Part shown: one piece after another, positions 52,016-61,479 of the stretch
Layout of the letters: each line of letters starts with the position of its first letter
Position numbering within the stretch: the stretch's first letter is position 1
From: Streptomyces albidoflavus
Lineage (GTDB): Bacteria > Actinomycetota > Actinomycetes > Streptomycetales > Streptomycetaceae
Length of the DNA: 64,000 nucleotides
Direction of reading: 5' to 3'
NCBI RefSeq assembly: GCF_000719955.1
Contig: NZ_JOII01000001.1
Span: 1 to 64,000, forward strand
The notes under the pieces: generated by a model
The model's database searches: none
What the model was told of the DNA's origin: nothing
Seen by the model: only the letters and a program-made list of their open reading frames with translations
Translations under genes and position numbers: made by a program

Positions 52016-52774
52016 GTGACCCAGCACACGACGCCGGTACGGGACCCCCGGCTCGGACGCATCATCGCCGCCACCCCGGCCGCCGTCGCCGGGGTGGTGC
52101 TGCTGCTCCCCTCCGGCCTGCCCGACTCCGACCGCAGACCCCCGCCGCTGCCCGACCGCCGCACCCGCGCCCTCGCGCGCCGCCTCGCCGCCGAGGGCGG
52201 CACCCACGGCATCGCCGCCCACGTGGTGCGCTACCGCTGCCGGGGCTGGAACGGCGACCGCGCCGACCTCGCCCAGGACGCCGCCTGGGCCGCCGACGAG
52301 GCCGTCCGCCGCTACGGCGACGTCCCCGTCTGCCTCGCCGGACGCGGCATGGGCGGCCGGGCCGCCCTGCGCACCGCCGGGCACCACGCGGTCACCTCGG
52401 TACTCGCCGTCGCCCCCTGGCTCCCCGAGGAGTCCACCGACGCCGAGCCGGAGCCGGTACGCCAGCTCGCCGGACGCCAGGTGATGATCGTGCACGGCAC
52501 CAACGACGAGCGCTGCGACCCCGAACTCTCCTTCCGCCTCGCCGAACGCGCCAAGAAGTCCAACCGCGACATCTGCCGCTTCGAGGTCCACTCGGACGGC
52601 CACGCCCTGGCCCAGCACCGCACCGAGGTCCTCTCCCTCGCCACCGACTTCGTCCTCGGCGCCCTCCTCGGCACCGACTTCGCCCGCCCGGTCACCGACG
52701 CCTTCGCGGCCCCGCCGCCACTGGGCCTCAGGATGCCGCTGGCCTCGGGGTTCGGGCGGTCGCTGCGGCACTGA
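52016..52774 (+). CDS. Alpha/beta-hydrolase-fold protein lacking the nucleophile Ser
   Basis: A 252-aa dienelactone-hydrolase-like fold. The Asp and His of a triad have candidates in [11 protein letters not shown] and SDGHALAQH. The nucleophile elbow is [14 protein letters not shown], so Gly stands where Ser would be (GxSxG becomes GRGMGG). It may be catalytically dead or use another residue. GTG 52016 lacks a ribosome site and has GACTGT 6 nt upstream, suggesting a leaderless mRNA. It is divergent from add. Confidence 0.82.
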   Translation: MTQHTTPVRDPRLGRIIAATPAAVAGVVLLLPSGLPDSDRRPPPLPDRRTRALARRLAAEGGTHGIAAHVVRYRCRGWNGDRADLAQDAAWAADEAVRRYGDVPVCLAGRGMGGRAALRTAGHHAVTSVLAVAPWLPEESTDAEPEPVRQLAGRQVMIVHGTNDERCDPELSFRLAERAKKSNRDICRFEVHSDGHALAQHRTEVLSLATDFVLGALLGTDFARPVTDAFAAPPPLGLRMPLASGFGRSLRH

Positions 52775-52814
52775 GGCGCGGGGCGGGCGCGCCCCCTGAC
52801 GCGGTGCCGTCCCC

Positions 52815-53753
52815 TCAGCTGAAGCTCCGCCGGTACGCCTGTGGGCTGACCCCCGTCGTGCGGCGGAACCGGTCGCGGAAGGTGGTGGGAGAGGCGAAGC
52901 CGACCTGGGTGGCGATGCGCTCGACGGGGTGGCCGGTGGTTTCCAGGAGGTGCTGGGCCTGGCGGATGCGGGCGCGGTGGAGCCACTGGAGCGGGGTGGT
53001 GCCGGTCTGTTCGCGGAAGTGGCGGATCAGGGTGCGGGTGCTGGTTCCGGCGTGGGCGGCGATGTCGGCGAGGGTGAGGTCGCGGGCGAGGTTCTCGCGG
53101 AGCCAGACCAGGAGGGGTTCGAGAGCGGCGCCGCGCGGGGCGGGCGGCCGGTCGTTCACGATGAACTGGGCCTGGCCGCCCTGCCGTTCGAGAGGGACGA
53201 CGGAGAGCCGGGCGGCGTCGGCGGCGACCGCGGAACCGTAGTCGCGCCGGATCATGTGGAGGCAGAGATCGAGCCCGGCGGCGGCGCCGGCCGAGGTGAG
53301 GAGCGCGCCGTTGTCCACGTAGAGGACGGCGGGGTCGACCTCGATCGCCGGGTACAGCTCGGCGAGGAGGTCGGCGGCGACCCAGTGTGTGGTGGCGCGC
53401 AGCCCGTCGAGCAGGCCGGTGGCGGCCAGCGGGAAGGTGCCGGAGCAGATCGAGGCGATGCGCGTGCCGTCGGCGGCGGCCGCGCGCAGGGCGTCACGGA
53501 CGGCGGGCGGCAGGGGCGCGGTGGGGTCGGCGGTGCCCGGGACGATCACGGTGTCGGCGCCGGCCAGTCCGTCCAGCCCCCAGGGGGCCTTGAGGGTGAA
53601 GGACCCGGCGTCGACCTCGGGCGTCCCGGCGCACACCCGGACCTGGTAACCGGGCCGCCCGTCGGGCAGGCGGGTGCGGCCGAACGCCTCCAGGGGCGTG
53701 GACAGGTCGAAGGGGATGACCTGGTCGAGCGCGAGGACGGCGACGGTGTGCAT
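52815..53753 (-). CDS. GlxA-type AraC-family regulator (DJ-1 + HTH)
   Basis: A 312-aa regulator. The N-terminal DJ-1/PfpI-like domain (1-190) has the Cys elbow [16 protein letters not shown]. The C-terminal AraC double helix-turn-helix spans about 215-310 ([26 protein letters not shown] and [25 protein letters not shown]). It is divergent from a stand-alone DJ-1 protein gene at 53977, the classical target arrangement. Start ATG 53753. Confidence 0.9.
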   Translation of the reverse strand: MHTVAVLALDQVIPFDLSTPLEAFGRTRLPDGRPGYQVRVCAGTPEVDAGSFTLKAPWGLDGLAGADTVIVPGTADPTAPLPPAVRDALRAAAADGTRIASICSGTFPLAATGLLDGLRATTHWVAADLLAELYPAIEVDPAVLYVDNGALLTSAGAAAGLDLCLHMIRRDYGSAVAADAARLSVVPLERQGGQAQFIVNDRPPAPRGAALEPLLVWLRENLARDLTLADIAAHAGTSTRTLIRHFREQTGTTPLQWLHRARIRQAQHLLETTGHPVERIATQVGFASPTTFRDRFRRTTGVSPQAYRRSFS

Positions 53754-53976
53754 GGCGGGAATGTACCCGAGGCGCGGGAAACGGACTCCATGGGTGAGCC
53801 CTGTTCAGGGGCGAGGACGGCATCGGCGCGCGCTCGGTCGCTTTGCTTTCACTCGTTGGCACTTTCCCGTCGGAAGGTGACGTTTCTGCCACTGGGCGGA
53901 CACGGGTGGAGCTTCTAGCGTCGGAGGTGACCGTGGCGGACGGACCGGCCTCGGCGCGTTCCTGGAGGTGGACCCC

Positions 53977-54657
53977 GTGCGGAACCCCGTACACGTACAG
54001 ATCGTTCTCTTCGACGGCTTCGATCCGCTCGACGTGGTCGCCCCGTTCGAGGTGCTGCACGCGGGCGGTACCGCCACCGGCGGCGCGGTGAGCGTGGAGC
54101 TGGTGTCGGCTGAGGGGCCGCGCGAGGTGGTGAGCGGGACCGGCGGGCTGGCCCTGCGCGCCACGGGCGGCCTGGACCCGGCCCGGCCGGGCGTCGTGCT
54201 GCTGCCGGGCGCGGCCGGGCCGCTCGGGGAGACGCCCGGGGAGGACGGCGAGCCCGAGCCCGGCTCCATCCCCGTACTGCTGGCCGCGACGCTGGGGACC
54301 TCCCTGCCGGGGCTGCTGGCGGCGGCGGTCGGCGATCCGGCGGTGGTGGTGGCGGGGGTCTGCGGCGGCTCCCTGATCCCGGCCATGGCGGGCCTGCTGG
54401 AGGGACGGCACGCGACCACGCACCACCTCGGCCTGGACCTGCTCGACGCCACCGGGGTGCACGCGGTCCGCGCCCGGGTCGTCGACGACGGCGACCTGGT
54501 CACGGGCGCCGGGGTCACCAGCGGACTCGATCTCGCCCTGTACCTGCTGGAGCGCGAGGCCGGGCCCCGCGTCGCCCACGCCGTCGAGGAACTCTTCGCG
54601 TACGAGCGGCGCGGCACCGTCTGGCGGCCGGCGGGCCCGGTCCCGGCTGCCTTCTGA
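53977..54657 (+). CDS. DJ-1/PfpI family protein
   Basis: A 226-aa single-domain DJ-1 superfamily protein. VQIVLFDGFDPLDVVAPFEVL starts the fold, and the nucleophile elbow is VVAGVCGGSLIPAMAGLL with its Cys. HHLGLDLLDATGV and an intact amidase-like core follow. GTG 53977 has GGAGG at 8 nt, preferred over the GTG 9 nt upstream. It is probably controlled by the divergent GlxA-type regulator and is followed at 49 nt by a small hypothetical gene. Confidence 0.88.
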   Translation: MRNPVHVQIVLFDGFDPLDVVAPFEVLHAGGTATGGAVSVELVSAEGPREVVSGTGGLALRATGGLDPARPGVVLLPGAAGPLGETPGEDGEPEPGSIPVLLAATLGTSLPGLLAAAVGDPAVVVAGVCGGSLIPAMAGLLEGRHATTHHLGLDLLDATGVHAVRARVVDDGDLVTGAGVTSGLDLALYLLEREAGPRVAHAVEELFAYERRGTVWRPAGPVPAAF

Positions 54658-54706
54658 CACACCCGACAGGCACACCCGACACACCAGAGAACAGAGGTAC
54701 ATCAGC

Positions 54707-55057
54707 ATGTCCGTGGAAGGCACGTGGGACCTGTCCATCGCCACCCCCGTCGGCCGGATCAAGGCGGTGGTCACGCTGCACCGGGTGGACGGCGTCCTGA
54801 CCGGCACCGCCGAGGGGGCGGGCCAGGAGGTGGCGCTGAGCGAGGTCGTCGCCGACGGGGACCGGGTCACCTGGAAGCAGGCCGTCACCCGGCCGCTGCG
54901 GCTCAACCTGGCCTTCGACGTGACGGTCGACGGGGACGCCCTGCACGGCGTCTCGCGAGCCGGGCGGCTGCCGTCCTCCCGGGTCACCGGAGTGCGGCGG
55001 GGTGCCCCCGTCAGCCCGGCAGCAGATGGCCCCGCCGGGACAGCAGGAACCGCTTGA
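54707..55057 (+). CDS. Small beta-rich hypothetical protein
   Basis: A 116-aa protein. GTWDLSIATPVGRIKAVVTL and VTWKQAVTRPLRLNLAFDVTVDGD suggest an all-beta lipocalin-like fold. It lies 49 nt after the DJ-1 gene, so it is likely co-transcribed. Its last 47 nt overlap the 3' end of the facing LysR gene; that segment is low complexity. Confidence 0.78.
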   Translation: MSVEGTWDLSIATPVGRIKAVVTLHRVDGVLTGTAEGAGQEVALSEVVADGDRVTWKQAVTRPLRLNLAFDVTVDGDALHGVSRAGRLPSSRVTGVRRGAPVSPAADGPAGTAGTA

Positions 55058-56036
55058 ACGCCGCCACCGGTGGCGTGTCGGGGTGGCCGGACATCCAGGC
55101 CACCCCGATCTCGCGGACCGCGCGGGGGGCGGTGACGGTGAGTTCGACGACGCCGGGGCGGGGGACGGCGGGGGGCGGGAGGAGGGCGACGCCGAGGCCG
55201 GCGGCGACGAGGCCGCGCAGGGTCTCGGCCTCCTCGCCCTCGAAGGCGACGCGGGGGCGGAAACCGGCCTCGGCGCAGAGGGCGTCGGTGATGCGGCGCA
55301 GGCCGTAGCCGGGTTCGAGGGTGACGAAGGCTTCGTCGGCCGCTTCGGCGAGGCGGATGCGGCGGCGGGAGGCGAGGCGGTGGTCGTCGGGGACGACGAG
55401 GCGCAGCCGCTGTTCGTCGAGGCGGCGGGCGACCAGGTCGGGGGCGTCCGGGACGGGTGAGGTGAGGCAGAGGTCGAGGCGGCCGGCGCGCAGGGCCTCG
55501 ATCATCCACTCGCCGTAGTTCTGGACCAGGGTGAAGCGGACGTGCGGGTGGTCGGCGCGGAAGGCGCGGATCAGGGCGGGGACGGTCTCCGAGCCCATGG
55601 TGTGCAGGAAGCCGAAGGCGACCTTGCCGGAGGTGAGGTCGGCGTCGGCGCGGACCGTCTCGGCGGCCTTCTCGACCTCGCCGAGGGCGCGTTCGACGGA
55701 GGCCGAGAAGGCGCGGCCCGCCGGGGTGAGGGTGAGGGTGCGGCCGTGCCGGGCGAAGAGGTCGACGCCGAGTTCTCCCTCCAGCCGGGCGAGGGAGCGG
55801 GAGAGGGTCGACTGCGGCATGCCGAGTTCCTCGGCGGCGCGGGTGACGTGCTCGGTGCGGGCGACGGCGGCGAAGTGGGCGAGGCGGGGGGCTAGCAGGG
55901 CCGGCCAGGAGCCCGGTTCGAGGGCGGTGGCGGGGGTGGCCCCGGTCCCGGTGGCACCTGTGGCGGCGGTCACCGGAATGTCTTGCGCGTTACTGTTCTG
56001 CGACAGCCGCCGCTGTGAGCTGTGCTGATGCGTCAT
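55011..56036 (-). CDS. LysR-family transcriptional regulator
   Basis: A 341-aa regulator. The helix-turn-helix is at about 50-110 (LAHFAAVARTEHVTRAAEELGMPQSTLSRSLARLEGELG), preceded by about 45 disordered Thr/Ala/Gly residues, and followed by the co-inducer domain (about 140-330). ATG 56036 (MTHQHSSQ) is used; an in-frame start 9 codons earlier exists. It is divergent from the MFS transporter across 62 nt, so the transporter is its likely target. Confidence 0.9.
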   Translation of the reverse strand: MTHQHSSQRRLSQNSNAQDIPVTAATGATGTGATPATALEPGSWPALLAPRLAHFAAVARTEHVTRAAEELGMPQSTLSRSLARLEGELGVDLFARHGRTLTLTPAGRAFSASVERALGEVEKAAETVRADADLTSGKVAFGFLHTMGSETVPALIRAFRADHPHVRFTLVQNYGEWMIEALRAGRLDLCLTSPVPDAPDLVARRLDEQRLRLVVPDDHRLASRRRIRLAEAADEAFVTLEPGYGLRRITDALCAEAGFRPRVAFEGEEAETLRGLVAAGLGVALLPPPAVPRPGVVELTVTAPRAVREIGVAWMSGHPDTPPVAAFKRFLLSRRGHLLPG

Positions 56037-56062
56037 GGGATCGATTGTCGCCGATCCATGCA

Positions 56063-56092
56063 TTGGACGGATGAATGCGCGCGTTCTACGTT
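56063..56092 (+). promoter_or_regulatory. Leaderless promoter of MFS transporter
   Basis: -35 TTGGAC (56063-56068), 18-nt spacer, -10 TACGTT (56087-56092), then CGACCC and ATG 56099. Transcription would start at the codon. Confidence 0.6.
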
Positions 56093-56098
56093 CGACCC

Positions 56099-57454
56099 AT
56101 GCCTCCCGCCAGTACCGGGGCGTCCGCGACTCTCGTGGACGCCCGTGTTCCGTCTGTGTCCCCGACCTCCCCGAAGTCCTCCTCCCCGGTGACCGCCCCG
56201 GCGCCCGCCGCCGCGGCCACTCCCCCGGCAGCCCCCGCCGACACGCGGATGGTGCCCGGTGGCCCCGGCTACCGCCGGATGAGCCTCGCCCTCTTCGCCG
56301 CGGGCCTCGCCACCTTCGCCCTCCTCTACTCCACCCAGGCCCTGCTGCCGCTGATCTCCGCCGACCTCGGCGCGAGTGCGAGCGCGGCCAGCTGGACGGT
56401 CTCGGCGGCCACCGGCGGACTCGCCCTGTGCGTGCTGCCGCTGAGCGCCCTCTCCGAGCGGTTCGGGCGGGCCCGGCTGATGACCGTCTCGCTGGCGGTC
56501 GCCCTGGTGGTGGCGGTGCTGGTGCCGTTCGCCCCGAACCTCGGCGCCCTGGTGGCGCTCCGCGCCGTGCAGGGTGCGGCGCTGGCGGGCGTGCCCGCCT
56601 CGGCGATGGCGTACCTCGGTGAGGAGGTGCGGCCGCGGGCGCTGGTCGGCGCGATCGGCATGTTCGTGGCGGGCAACAGCATCGGCGGGATGAGCGGCCG
56701 GATCGTCACCGGCTGGGTCGCGCAGGAGTGGGGGTGGCGTCCGGCGCTCGCCGTGATCGGTCTGGTCTCGGTCGCCTGCGGCCTCCTCTTCCGCGCGCTG
56801 CTGCCGGCGCCGCGCCACTTCACCCCGGCGACGTTGCACCCCCGCTCGGTGGCGGCCACCGTCGCCGGGCACCTGCGCAACCCGCTGCTGCTGCGGCTGT
56901 ACGCCATCGGCGGGATGTTCATGACGGTCTTCGGCGCCGTCTACACGGTGATCGGCTACCGCCTGAGCGCCGAGCCCTTCTCGCTGCCGCAGGGCGTCGT
57001 CGGCTCGATCTTCGTCGTCTACCTGGTCGGTACGGTCGCCTCGGCGCGGGCCGGGCGGCTGGTGGCGCGGCTCGGGCGGCGCGGCACGCTCTACCTGTCG
57101 GCGGGGACCACCGCCGCCGGGCTCGCGGTCTCGCTGGCCGACTCGCTGGTGCTGATCGTGGCCGGGCTGGTGCTGATCACCGCCGGGTTCTTCGCCGGCC
57201 ACGCGGTCGCCTCCTCCTCGGTCTCGGCCACCGCGACCGAGGGCCGCGCACAGGCGTCCGCCCTGTACCAGTCGGCGTACTACATCGGCTCCAGCCTCGG
57301 TGGTGTCCTCGGCGCCATGGCCTTCCACGCGGCCGGCTGGACCGGCACCACGCTGATCGGCGCGCTGGCCGTGCTGGCGGTGGCGGGGCTGACCCTGCTG
57401 GGGACGTACGCGGCCCGCGCCGAGCGGCACCGGCAGGTTCCGGCCGGCTGCTGA
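56099..57454 (+). CDS. MFS transporter (AraJ/YnfM-like)
   Basis: A 451-aa major facilitator with about 12 helices after a 55-residue Ala/Pro/Ser-rich N-terminus. The loop-2 signature appears as ALSERFGRARLMTVSLAVALVV, and helix 4 region VALRAVQGAALAGVPASAMAYL is typical of YnfM/AraJ drug or sugar efflux proteins. ATG 56099 fits a leaderless promoter better than the start 24 nt upstream. Probably under the divergent LysR. The substrate is unknown. Confidence 0.9.
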   Translation: MPPASTGASATLVDARVPSVSPTSPKSSSPVTAPAPAAAATPPAAPADTRMVPGGPGYRRMSLALFAAGLATFALLYSTQALLPLISADLGASASAASWTVSAATGGLALCVLPLSALSERFGRARLMTVSLAVALVVAVLVPFAPNLGALVALRAVQGAALAGVPASAMAYLGEEVRPRALVGAIGMFVAGNSIGGMSGRIVTGWVAQEWGWRPALAVIGLVSVACGLLFRALLPAPRHFTPATLHPRSVAATVAGHLRNPLLLRLYAIGGMFMTVFGAVYTVIGYRLSAEPFSLPQGVVGSIFVVYLVGTVASARAGRLVARLGRRGTLYLSAGTTAAGLAVSLADSLVLIVAGLVLITAGFFAGHAVASSSVSATATEGRAQASALYQSAYYIGSSLGGVLGAMAFHAAGWTGTTLIGALAVLAVAGLTLLGTYAARAERHRQVPAGC

Positions 57455-57602
57455 ACCGGCTCACGCCGCTCCTCTACTGCCCCGACTGCCCTGTGAACAG
57501 GGCCGGTTGGGGCAGTTTCGTACTCCGGGCGCGATTGTCGGCGCCCTGCGGTAGCTTCCGGGTACGGGAGCTTTTCCGGGCGACGACGGGTGAGTGGGGC
57601 GT

Positions 57603-58727
57603 ATGGCACAGGTGCCGGCGACGACGCAGGCGACGGGGACCGACGAGGGTGTCGGGGCGGCGGTCGAGCTGGACGTCCTGCTGGAGAGCCACCGCACGGA
57701 GCTGACCGGCTACTGCTACCGCGTGCTCGGCTCCGCCTTCGAGGCGGAGGACGCGGTGCAGGACACCTTCGTCCGCGCCTGGCGGGCGTACGACCGGTTC
57801 GAGGGGCGCTCCTCGCTCCGCTCCTGGCTGTACCGCATCGCCACCAACGTCTGCATGGACTCGCTCAACGCGGGCAACCGCCGCGCCCGCCCGGTCGACC
57901 TGACCCCGGCCACGCCGCTGGCCCAGGCGGCGCTGAGTCCCCGTCCCGACAACACCTGGCTGGAACCGGTGCCCGACGCCCGCGTACTGCCCTCCCACTC
58001 CGACCCGGCCCAGACGGCGGTGGCGCGCGAGTCGGTGCGGCTCGCCTTCATGGCCGCCCTGCAGCACCTGCCGCCCAAGCAGCGCGCCGTGCTGATCCTC
58101 CGTGAGGTCCTGGCGTGGAAGGCCGCCGAGGTCGCCGAGTTGCTGGAGACCACCACCGCCTCCGTCAACAGCGCCCTGCAGCGGGCCCGCGCCACCCTCG
58201 CCGAGCACGTCGGCGCCGAGGAGGCGGCCGACACCGCCGACCCGCTCGACGCCGAGCAGCAGAAACTCCTCGACCGGTACGTGGCGGCCTTCGAGGGGTA
58301 CGACATGACGGCGCTCACCGCCCTCCTCCACGAGGACGCGGTGATGACGATGCCGCCGTTCGACCTGTGGCTGGCCGGCACCGACGACATCACCGGCTTC
58401 ATGACCACCATCGGCGCCGCCTGCGCCGGCTCCCGGCTGATCCCGACGGTGGCCAACGGCGCCCCCGCCTTCGCCCACTACAAGCCCCGGGAGGACGGCG
58501 AGCCCGGCTTCGTGCCCTGGGCGGTGCAGGTCCTGGACCTCTCCGGCGGCCGGATCACGGGGCTGCACTGCTTCCTCGACACCCCGAAGTGGTTCCCGCT
58601 CTTCGGCCTCGCCCCGGCGCTGGACGCCGAGGGACGGCCGGCCGGCGGGGACGAGGCCCCCGACCTGCCCTCACCGGTCGAGCGGGCCCGCAAGATCATC
58701 GAGGCGGAACGGGCCGCCGGGGCCTGA
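57603..58727 (+). CDS. ECF sigma factor with SnoaL-like C-terminal domain
   Basis: A 374-aa SigG/SigX5-type sigma factor. Region 2 is about 25-95 (YCYRVLGSAFEAEDAVQDTFVRAWRAYDRFEGRSSLRSWLYRIATN) and region 4 about 150-200 (LPPKQRAVLILREVLAWKAAEVAELLETTTASVNSALQRAR). A NTF2/SnoaL-like domain follows (about 225-345, YVAAFEGYDMTALTALLHEDAVMTMPP). Members of this group have no anti-sigma gene; the extra domain is thought to regulate activity. ATG 57603 follows GGTGAG; GTG 57594 is possible. Confidence 0.92.
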   Translation: MAQVPATTQATGTDEGVGAAVELDVLLESHRTELTGYCYRVLGSAFEAEDAVQDTFVRAWRAYDRFEGRSSLRSWLYRIATNVCMDSLNAGNRRARPVDLTPATPLAQAALSPRPDNTWLEPVPDARVLPSHSDPAQTAVARESVRLAFMAALQHLPPKQRAVLILREVLAWKAAEVAELLETTTASVNSALQRARATLAEHVGAEEAADTADPLDAEQQKLLDRYVAAFEGYDMTALTALLHEDAVMTMPPFDLWLAGTDDITGFMTTIGAACAGSRLIPTVANGAPAFAHYKPREDGEPGFVPWAVQVLDLSGGRITGLHCFLDTPKWFPLFGLAPALDAEGRPAGGDEAPDLPSPVERARKIIEAERAAGA

Positions 58728-58747
58728 CGACCGTGGTTACGCCCCGG

Positions 58748-59629
58748 TCAGCGGGGGCCGTACGAGTCGGGGTAGCGGCTCGCGGGCTCGGCGGCCGGGG
58801 TCCGCGGGGCCGCCACGGGGGCGGGCGCGGATGACGTGTGCCGGCCCTGCGGGCGGCGGCGGGGGCGCGGCCGGCGGGCGCCGTTCCAGGTGTCCTCGCC
58901 CGAGATCAGCAGCGGGTCGAACATCACGATGACGCCCGCGACCAGCAGGAGGACCAGCGGGCCGAAGAGCATCGGGAGCAGCACCGTGGTCATGGACCCG
59001 CCCTGCACCGTGCGGCTGGCGTGGCCGTCGAGGTGGACGGTCATCGCGGACATGCCGGTGTAGTGCATACCGGTGACGGCGACGCCCATGATGGCGCTGG
59101 CACCGAGGCTCGGCAGGAAACCCCGGACCGTCATGGCGGCCCAGAGCGCGGCGGTCGCGGCGACGACGGCGATCAGCACGGAGAGCACGACGAGGACCGG
59201 GGCGTAGGCGAACTCCCCGCGCAGGCTCATGCTCTCCATGCCGATGTAGTGCATCGCCGCGACGCCCAGCCCCGTGACGAGGCCGGCGGTGGCGAGGGTG
59301 ACCGGGCCCGTGCCCCGGTAGCCCACGATGAAGACGCCGATGCCGACGACGACGATGGCCACGCCGAGGCTGACCAGGGTGAACGGCACGTCGTAGCTGA
59401 TGGCGGACTCGGCGACGGAGAAGCCCATCATGCCGACGAAGTGCATGGTCCAGATGCCGCAGCCGATGGCGGCGGCCCCCAGTGCCAGCCACCCGGCCTT
59501 GAAGGTCTGCCCGCCGTGCAGCGACCGGACCGTGCAGCGCAGTCCGAGGGCGCCGCCGAGGGCCGCCATCAGGAAGGCCGCGACCGGGGTGACCAGGCCG
59601 TAGCTGAACCCGTCAACCGTTCCTTGCAT
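58748..59629 (-). CDS. MHYT-domain membrane sensor protein
   Basis: A 293-aa protein with seven helices and three MHYT repeats: MHFVGM, MHYIGM and MHYTGM. The family is proposed to bind copper and sense O2, CO or NO. No GGDEF/EAL output is fused; the C-terminus is an Arg/Pro-rich cytoplasmic tail of about 50 residues. It is convergent with the ECF sigma gene. Start ATG 59629. Confidence 0.92.
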   Translation of the reverse strand: MQGTVDGFSYGLVTPVAAFLMAALGGALGLRCTVRSLHGGQTFKAGWLALGAAAIGCGIWTMHFVGMMGFSVAESAISYDVPFTLVSLGVAIVVVGIGVFIVGYRGTGPVTLATAGLVTGLGVAAMHYIGMESMSLRGEFAYAPVLVVLSVLIAVVAATAALWAAMTVRGFLPSLGASAIMGVAVTGMHYTGMSAMTVHLDGHASRTVQGGSMTTVLLPMLFGPLVLLLVAGVIVMFDPLLISGEDTWNGARRPRPRRRPQGRHTSSAPAPVAAPRTPAAEPASRYPDSYGPR

Positions 59630-59798
59630 GAGGTGTCGTTCTTTCGTTGTCAGGGAGCGAACACGCTCCCCAACGGTAAGCGGGTATCCGGACAGGAAAT
59701 GACCGAAAACCTATCGATTTCATTACCCCGGGCAGGACTTATCACCCCGAAGGGGCTTCATCCAACGGGGAGGGTGGCGGGCAGGGACCGACGGCCGG

Positions 59799-60794
59799 TC
59801 AGCCGCCGTGGCGGGCGACGAGGGCCCGCAGGGCGTCGAAGGCGGGCTTCGGGGCGTAGTCGTCGGTGGTGAGCCCGAAGCGGTGGAAGAGGCCGGGCCG
59901 GGTGGTGTCGGCGTCGCGCAGGGCGAAGTGGGTGTAGCCGCTCAGCCGCAGCGGCCCGGCCAGCTCGGCGACGGCCGTCACCACGGTCTCCACCACCTCG
60001 GCCTGGCGCTCCGGGTGACGCTCCGGGCCGGTGGGCCAGCCGTGCTCGGTGATGTGCAGGGGCAGGTGCCCCAGACCAGCCGGCGCCAGCACCGCCTCCC
60101 GGTGGTGGCGCAGCAGGCCCGCCACGGCGGGGGCGAGGCCGTCGGCGGCGACCGGCCGGAAGACGTCCGGGAAGAAGTCCAGGCCCACGTAGTCCAGGGC
60201 GTCGGTGAACTCCCTGCCGCCCAGGGCGGTCAGTTCGGCGACGAAGGCGGTGGCGGGGCCGAACAGCGGGGTGGTGTTGAAGCCGATCCGCAGGTGGGTG
60301 TGGCCGAGCGCGCGGGCCCGGGCGGCGGCGGCCGGGACGCCCCGTACGAGCGCCTCCCGCACGCGCGGGTGGTAGCCGTCCAGCACCGGGTTGGTGGTGA
60401 CGTCGGGCTCCTCCGTGACCTGGAGCGTCCGGGTCACCGGGCCGTACTGCTCCACCAGTTCGCCGAGGAACGCGCAGTAGCCGTCGACGTCCCCGGCGGC
60501 CGACCGGTACTGCGCGACCAGGTCCAGGCGCCGGGCGCCGGTGGCGTACCGCTCCGCGCCGGCCGGGGTGGCGGTCGGGTGGGGTCCGCCGGGCCGGGTG
60601 GTGTCGTCGAAGTGGGTGTACGCGCGGACCAGGAACGGGCGGTCCGGGGAACCCTGGAGGAGGTCGAGGGCGGTGGACACCTGGGCCGGGTCGTCGGGCG
60701 GGCCGACGGCGAGGCCGCCCGCGTCGTCGCCGGTGGCGCCGCCGGGGTAGATGCCGAAGAGCAGGGGTGCGCTCGTGCTCGGGGTGCGGGTCAC
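59799..60794 (-). CDS. Putative TIM-barrel glycosidase-like protein
   Basis: A 331-aa soluble protein without a signal peptide. The pattern resembles clan-A glycoside hydrolases: RTLQVTEEPDVTTNP holds a possible acid Glu, YVGLDFFPDVF lies mid-barrel, and LHITEHGWPTGPERH holds the candidate nucleophile Glu. No family can be assigned with certainty. The gene is 12 nt after a PadR-type regulator on the same strand, so it is probably regulated by it. Confidence 0.72.
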   Translation of the reverse strand: MTRTPSTSAPLLFGIYPGGATGDDAGGLAVGPPDDPAQVSTALDLLQGSPDRPFLVRAYTHFDDTTRPGGPHPTATPAGAERYATGARRLDLVAQYRSAAGDVDGYCAFLGELVEQYGPVTRTLQVTEEPDVTTNPVLDGYHPRVREALVRGVPAAAARARALGHTHLRIGFNTTPLFGPATAFVAELTALGGREFTDALDYVGLDFFPDVFRPVAADGLAPAVAGLLRHHREAVLAPAGLGHLPLHITEHGWPTGPERHPERQAEVVETVVTAVAELAGPLRLSGYTHFALRDADTTRPGLFHRFGLTTDDYAPKPAFDALRALVARHGG

Positions 60795-60806
60795 GGGGTC
60801 CTTCCG

Positions 60807-61400
60807 TCAGCGTGCGTCGGTCTGCGGGGCGGGGGTGGGCCAGGGCAGGGTGCCGGTGCGGATCTCCTCGGCCACCGTGCCGATCCAGGCCAGTTCGGCG
60901 TGGGCCAGGCGCAGGGCGTACTCGGCCTCGATGACGTGGAGGCGGGGGACGCCCGCCGACAGGGCCTCGGCCAGGCGGCGTTCATCCTCGGCGGTGCGGG
61001 CACGCAGGCGCCGCTCCCGCTCGGTGAGGGCGTCCACGGCGCCGTCGGGACCCAGGGCGCCGAGGTGGGCGACGGCGCCGAGGAAGCGGCTGAACTCGCG
61101 CTCGGGGTCGCGGATCTGGGCGTCGAGCCGCCGTACCAGCTCGGCGTGGCCGGCCTCGGTGAGGGCGTAGACGGTGCGCTCGGGGCGGTTGCCCGTACGT
61201 TCCTGGCCCTGGGAGGCGATCCAGCCGGCCTCGGCGAGGGCGGCGACGGTGTTGTAGAGCGTGCCCCGGGTGGCGGCGGAGGCGTGGCTCTCGCTGCGGG
61301 CCCGCAGGTCCGCGAGGAGCTTGTGCGGGTGCGAGGGCTGTTCCAGGAGGAGCCCGAGCACGGCGGGGACGATCGGGTTGTCGAGAGCGCGGCGTGGCAT
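60807..61400 (-). CDS. PadR-family transcriptional regulator
   Basis: A 197-aa regulator. The winged helix is at about 1-85 (PAVLGLLLEQPSHPHKLLADLRARSE then TLYNTVAALAEAGWI and RTVYALTEAGHAEL) and a Vir-like helical C-terminal domain covers about 95-190. An inverted repeat GTCTA-AA-TAGAC lies 16 nt upstream and is a likely autoregulatory operator. It is the first gene of a two-gene operon with the glycosidase-like protein. Confidence 0.9.
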   Translation of the reverse strand: MPRRALDNPIVPAVLGLLLEQPSHPHKLLADLRARSESHASAATRGTLYNTVAALAEAGWIASQGQERTGNRPERTVYALTEAGHAELVRRLDAQIRDPEREFSRFLGAVAHLGALGPDGAVDALTERERRLRARTAEDERRLAEALSAGVPRLHVIEAEYALRLAHAELAWIGTVAEEIRTGTLPWPTPAPQTDAR

Positions 61401-61415
61401 GCGCGCACTCTAGCA

Positions 61416-61427
61416 GTCTAAATAGAC
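61416..61427. promoter_or_regulatory. GTCTAAATAGAC operator upstream of PadR gene
   Basis: Perfect 5-bp inverted repeat with AA centre in an A/T-rich patch, 16-27 nt before the PadR start. It is a plausible PadR autoregulation site. Confidence 0.6.
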
Positions 61428-61479
61428 CATTCGAAAGAGACTGGTGGCGAGTAACTGGCCGACCAGGGCGCGCGTCCCC

